NCBI GenBank assembly: GCA_030037405.1
Contig: JASHRK010000005.1
Location: 1-7,670, forward strand
From: Acidimicrobiales bacterium
Lineage (GTDB): Bacteria > Actinomycetota > Acidimicrobiia > Acidimicrobiales > Bog-793
Direction: 5' to 3'
DNA length: 7,670 bases
Shown here one piece after another: positions 5,205 to 7,670 of this stretch. Position 1 is the stretch's first letter. Every line of letters starts with the position of its first letter. The translations under genes were made by a program, and so were the position numbers. The notes beneath the pieces are model-generated. The model did not search any database. It worked only from the letters and a program-made list of their open reading frames with translations, and was not told the origin of the DNA.

Positions 5205-5897
5205 ATGGTGGGCAAACTCAGGGTGACGGTCGAAGTGGGCCCGAAGGAAAAGAAGGTTGCCGCAGTGGCGCCGGACTGGCCCGGACTCGAGCGCGGCGCC
5301 AAGACGGGCGATGCTGCGCTTGAGACGCTCCAGTCCTATCTCTCACGCTACGCCAAGGTGGCGAAACTGGCTGGGATGGATCGACAGTTCGCGGCCAGCA
5401 CCAAGCTCGAGGTCGTCGAGGAGTACCAGGGTCCCGGCTCAACAGACTTCTGGGGAATCTCGTTCGGCCTTTCGAGCATCGATGGGAAACGGATGTCAAG
5501 CAAGGAATTGGAACGTCAGCTGGACCTCATGCAGGCGTGCTGGAGCATCTTCGACGATGTGCGCAGTCGCGTGTCGGCCGAGATGCAAAAGGGCCCCCGA
5601 GGTGGTGGGCGTGATCGGGACCAGATCGTTCGTCACGTCCTCGCTACTGAGCAGGACTGGGCGAAGAAGGTCGGACTGCGCACACCGGACAATGCGGTCG
5701 TGATCGCCGACGACGGGCTCAAGGCGTTTCGCGATGCCTACTGCACGACGATTCGGATGTTCCATTCCGAGGGCAGGATGGCGCGGAAGTGGCCGTTGCG
5801 CTACCTGATTCGACACACCGCCTACCACACGATGGACCATGCTTGGGAAATGGAAGACAAAGACCTGACCGGTACGGCTTCCGGACGTACGGTCTAG
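5205..5897 (+). CDS. DinB-superfamily protein with HicB-like N-terminal domain
   Basis: This 230-residue protein has two parts. Residues 1-56 (LRVTVEVGPKEKKVAAVAPDWPGLERGAKT..AALETLQSYL) resemble the HicB/partial RNase H-like fold, in which a strand ending in a D-[WY]-PG motif precedes a helix. Residues 68-90 (VVEEYQGPGSTDFWGISFG) are a conserved connector. From about 100 a four-helix DinB-like domain follows, with VRHVLATEQDW (H144) and LIRHTAYHTMDHAWEMED (H208, H212 in an HxxxH pattern) as probable metal ligands. Its reaction is unknown. The ATG at 5205 follows AGGGG by only one base, so the GTG at 5208 is an equally good start; the difference is one residue. The frame stays open upstream to an ATG at 4908, but that part overlaps the SRPBCC gene and looks non-coding. 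The lipoprotein gene follows after 4 bp. Confidence 0.8.
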   Translation: MVGKLRVTVEVGPKEKKVAAVAPDWPGLERGAKTGDAALETLQSYLSRYAKVAKLAGMDRQFAASTKLEVVEEYQGPGSTDFWGISFGLSSIDGKRMSSKELERQLDLMQACWSIFDDVRSRVSAEMQKGPRGGGRDRDQIVRHVLATEQDWAKKVGLRTPDNAVVIADDGLKAFRDAYCTTIRMFHSEGRMARKWPLRYLIRHTAYHTMDHAWEMEDKDLTGTASGRTV

Positions 5898-5901
5898 GTC
5901 A

Positions 5902-6291
5902 ATGTCCTGGGGGAGAAGATGGCTTGCGGTGAAGCTCGTAGGTCGCGGTCTTGTGCTCGTGGTCGCCGCACTGGCGCTGGGAGGTTGCTCCACTGCTCCG
6001 GTCGGGACGGTGGCGGGAAGGCTGCTTGTCATGACCTCCAGAGAGTTCCCGATGAGTGGCAGCGTTCGGTTGGTCGCTGTGGACTCGACCCGCAAGGTAA
6101 CCCAAAGGATCGATAGCAATGGGAAATACGCAATCACGGGCCTTGCGCCAGGGGCATATCACATGGTGTGTGCGCCGCTCTCCTCACGTGTCTTCGTGCG
6201 AGTCGGCTCGATTCGGGTCGTGAGCGGCCGCACGACCAAGGTCAACTGTGTCTTCCCGGATCACAGCACTCCCTACGCCGAGCACTTCTGA
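5902..6291 (+). CDS. Small predicted lipoprotein with a carboxypeptidase-regulatory-like beta fold
   Basis: This 129-residue protein has a basic N-terminus, a hydrophobic stretch (LVLVVAALALGGC) and a lipobox-like LGGC ending at Cys29, so it should be lipid-anchored outside the membrane. The mature part has GTVAGRLLVM, SGSVRLVAVDS and NGKYAITGLAPGAYHMVC (73-90). The G.Y.I.GL.PG.Y pattern is typical of the CarboxypepD_reg/transthyretin-like beta-sandwich. No catalytic residues are visible, so it may be a binding or structural protein. The ATG begins 4 bp after the stop of the DinB-like gene, suggesting cotranscription; the ribosome site (AGG) is weak. A better site (GGGGGAG, 5909-5915) precedes an ATG at 5919 in another frame that gives no sensible protein. 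Codons are less GC-biased than elsewhere: 13 of the first 40 end in A or T. Confidence 0.75.
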   Translation: MSWGRRWLAVKLVGRGLVLVVAALALGGCSTAPVGTVAGRLLVMTSREFPMSGSVRLVAVDSTRKVTQRIDSNGKYAITGLAPGAYHMVCAPLSSRVFVRVGSIRVVSGRTTKVNCVFPDHSTPYAEHF

Positions 6292-6309
6292 ACCAGGAAG
6301 CGAGTCACC

Positions 6310-6326
6310 GTCCCTGCTATACGGGG
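6310..6326. repeat. Right copy of the imperfect direct repeat
   Basis: GTCCCTGCTATACGGGG matches 5093-5110 with one base missing. It covers the last codons and the TAG stop (6317-6319) of the minus-strand PRC-barrel gene, and lies 18 bp after the lipoprotein stop. Confidence 0.6.
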
Positions 6327-7021
6327 CGCTCGATGTCGACCGGAGGGAGATCGCGCACTTCGTCCTTCGTGAGATTGAGCTGAACACCGTTCTCGCCGAC
6401 ACCTGAGACGGCAGTGATAGGGATCGCGACCTCCTTTGCGCCCCAGAGGTGCCCTTCGGCAAGAAGCACGTGGGTCACGTGGTGGTCACTCGGGTCGACG
6501 ACGAGCCCCTGCACACGTCCGATAGCTCCGTCCGTCGCGTGCACGTGCTGGCCCCGGCGTACGTCCACCTCGCCCGCCGGCACCTTGTCGTAGGTGATCG
6601 TCTGCGGCGGGGTTCCCATCCCCATGCCGCCCGCGCCACCCATGCCGCCCATGCCGAGGCCGCCCATACCCATCCCCATGCCTCCCAGCCCGCCCATGCC
6701 GAGCCCGAAGAAGGGCATCGAGAGCATCTGATGCTGCCCATAACCCCACTCTCCGGGCGCTCCCGGTAGGTACTCGGTCTCCTCCGCATCCTCCAGCGCC
6801 TCGAACTGAGCCATAGAGCACCGAAGGCGCAGCTCCTTGGAGCTTGTGTCGACGAGGTCGATCGGCACGAGATGTCCCTTGTGTCGTTGATGCCTGGGCT
6901 CGACGACGAGATGTGTGAGGGTACGGGCGAGCGGATCGACGACGACGCGTCGAAGGTCTCCGCAGACCCCGTCTTCGCAGGTCACCTCGGCCCCGATCGT
7001 GAATTCGGTCGTTTCGCTCAT
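6317..7021 (-). CDS. Double PRC-barrel protein with Gly/Met-rich linker
   Basis: This 234-residue cytoplasmic protein has two PRC-barrel-like modules. The first, about 6-68, runs from FTIGAEVTCEDGVCGDLRRV through VVDPLARTLTHLVVEP to GHLVPIDLVD. The second, about 152-223, runs from VDVRRGQHVHATDGAIGRV through GLVVDPSDHHVTHVLL to KEVAIPITAV and NLTKDEVRDLPP. In both, the xxGxxGxV turn, VVDP, and THLVV/THVLL strand match PRC barrels, known from RimM and photosynthetic reaction centre H subunits, which usually mediate protein or RNA contacts. Between them lie GYGQHQML and a 31-residue stretch (106-136) made almost only of Gly and Met, with two Leu and one Ala; it contains eight Met. The ATG at 7021 is chosen because AGGAGG sits five bases upstream. 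An in-frame GTG at 7045 lies upstream of that site. The gene follows the TetR gene by 60 bp on the same strand. Confidence 0.85.
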   Translation of the reverse strand: MSETTEFTIGAEVTCEDGVCGDLRRVVVDPLARTLTHLVVEPRHQRHKGHLVPIDLVDTSSKELRLRCSMAQFEALEDAEETEYLPGAPGEWGYGQHQMLSMPFFGLGMGGLGGMGMGMGGLGMGGMGGAGGMGMGTPPQTITYDKVPAGEVDVRRGQHVHATDGAIGRVQGLVVDPSDHHVTHVLLAEGHLWGAKEVAIPITAVSGVGENGVQLNLTKDEVRDLPPVDIERPV

Positions 7022-7026
7022 GAATT

Positions 7027-7032
7027 CCTCCT
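7027..7032 (-). promoter_or_regulatory. Ribosome binding site deciding the PRC-barrel start
   Basis: AGGAGG on the minus strand lies five bases before the ATG at 7021. This rules against the longer frame starting with GTG at 7045. Confidence 0.85.
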
Positions 7033-7081
7033 CTTGGCTTCGCACGCCTCCCAGCTGCTAGGCAGAACCGGTCAGGCGAAC

Positions 7082-7621
7082 CTACCCGCTGAAGGCAGCG
7101 GCACCGGCCCGCCAGGTTCGGCCGAGATCGCTTCCCTCAGGAAAGCGGTCGTCGAGCTCGAGGACCACCATTCCGTGGGCGAACGAGAAGAGGGCCTGAG
7201 CTCTCCAAGGGTCCCCGGTGGCAAGAAAGAACGGAGCACCCGCCCACTCCTCGAGGCCGGAGGGGAGAGCCTCGCGAGGAAGGGGCTTGGCGGTGGCAAG
7301 GCGGTAGAGGGCAGGCTTGGCAAGCGCCGCCCTGCGGTAAGCGTCGAGAAGGCTCCGGACAGCGCCATGTCGCCCGGGGACGGCGACGGCGAGGTGCAGG
7401 GCCTTGCCGAGCTCAAGCATGCCCTCTTCGATGAGCGCCGCCTCGACGGCGCGCTTGGTGGAGAAGTGCTTGTAGAGCGAGGGCGCCCGGATGCCGACGG
7501 CGGCGGCCAGCCGGCGCATCGTGAGGTTGTCGGGGCCCTCCTCCTCGAGAATGCGCAGTGCCGCCGCCACGATCTCGGCTGCCCGTCCCGACCGCGGCGT
7601 GACCTCGGGTGGCGCCGTCAC
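7082..7621 (-). CDS. TetR-family transcriptional regulator with WHG-like C-terminal domain
   Basis: This 179-residue DNA-binding repressor type has a standard TetR N-terminus: RAAEIVAAALRILEEEGPDN is helix 1, and LTMRRLAAAVGIRAPSLYKHF (33-53) is the helix-turn-helix, ending in the near-invariant LYKHF...K. The C-terminal ligand-sensing part carries YRRAALAKPALYRLAT and FAHGMVVLELDDRFP (147-161), matching the WHG (TetR_C_33) subgroup. Its inducer cannot be predicted. The GTG start at 7621 overlaps the stop of the upstream gene as GTGA, implying translational coupling, and no other start lies in frame between it and the window edge. It could regulate its own operon, including the upstream gene and perhaps the PRC-barrel gene 60 bp downstream. 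No palindromic operator is obvious nearby. Confidence 0.92.
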   Translation of the reverse strand: MTAPPEVTPRSGRAAEIVAAALRILEEEGPDNLTMRRLAAAVGIRAPSLYKHFSTKRAVEAALIEEGMLELGKALHLAVAVPGRHGAVRSLLDAYRRAALAKPALYRLATAKPLPREALPSGLEEWAGAPFFLATGDPWRAQALFSFAHGMVVLELDDRFPEGSDLGRTWRAGAAAFSG

Positions 7622-7670
7622 TGCTCGTCGATCGCGAACACCGGATGCTTCGGGGCTATGGCGGCGATCT
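7618..7670 (-). CDS. C-terminal end of an unidentified protein coupled to the TetR gene
   Basis: The last 16 codons of a minus-strand frame read IAAIAPKHPVFAIDEQ, then TGA. Twelve of these codons end in G or C, one sign that it is coding. The TGA overlaps the TetR GTG by two bases (GTGA), a common coupled-operon arrangement. The fragment is too short to assign a family; the gene is probably cotranscribed with the regulator and may be its target. Confidence 0.5.
   Translation of the reverse strand, partial: IAAIAPKHPVFAIDEQ

Noticed and set aside
5919..6116. Alternative frame starting MACGEARR, preceded by GGGGGAG
   Set aside because: Despite the better ribosome site, the translation is Arg/Gly-rich with no domain, while the overlapping frame has a signal peptide, a lipobox and a beta-fold pattern.

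Overview
The window looks like chromosomal DNA from a high-GC Gram-positive bacterium, most likely a deep-branching actinomycete (Actinomycetota). The evidence is the high GC content, codons ending mostly in G or C, frequent GTG and TTG starts, an N-terminal sequence nearly identical to the start of ClpC, a long-chain polyprenyl diphosphate synthase, and several actinobacterial-style small families (DUF664/DinB, SRPBCC, PRC-barrel, TetR with a WHG-like C-terminus). Class-level placement such as Acidimicrobiia, Thermoleophilia or Rubrobacteria is only a guess. No rRNA, tRNA, CRISPR array, transposase or phage gene is visible.

Layout. Positions 2-358 (+) hold the 3' end of lysS. It meets, stop codon on stop codon, a minus-strand isoprenoid synthase (355-1371). 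A 263-bp divergent region with a strong inverted repeat leads into the most unusual gene, 1635-2783 (+). This is a complete ClpC-type double Clp_N domain fused directly to a SIMPL (DUF541) domain, with no AAA+ ATPase module. It converges on a minus-strand pair: a DUF664/DinB protein (3928-4458) followed by a family 2 glycosyltransferase with a TPR-like tail (2813-3895). A 108-bp divergent spacer with a perfect 11-bp inverted repeat leads to a plus-strand run: an SRPBCC-like protein (4567-5085), a DinB-superfamily protein with a HicB-like N-terminus (5205-5897) and a small lipoprotein (5902-6291). The right end is all minus strand: a partial gene (7618-7670) overlapped by a TetR regulator (7082-7621), then a double PRC-barrel protein with a Gly/Met-rich linker (6317-7021).

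How the parts relate. lysS and the isoprenoid synthase are housekeeping genes (translation; quinone or polyprenyl chains). The Clp_N-SIMPL protein carries the ClpC substrate and adaptor docking module without an unfoldase motor, so it is a candidate adaptor, decoy or sensor in the ClpC proteolysis pathway. The rest reads as accessory or stress-type cytoplasmic proteins. An imperfect direct repeat of about 18 bp (5093-5110 and 6310-6326) brackets the DinB-like and lipoprotein genes. The right copy spans the stop codon of the PRC-barrel gene and the left copy spans the stop of a short minus-strand frame, which suggests a past insertion or duplication. All family assignments come from recognising motifs by eye; no searches were run.
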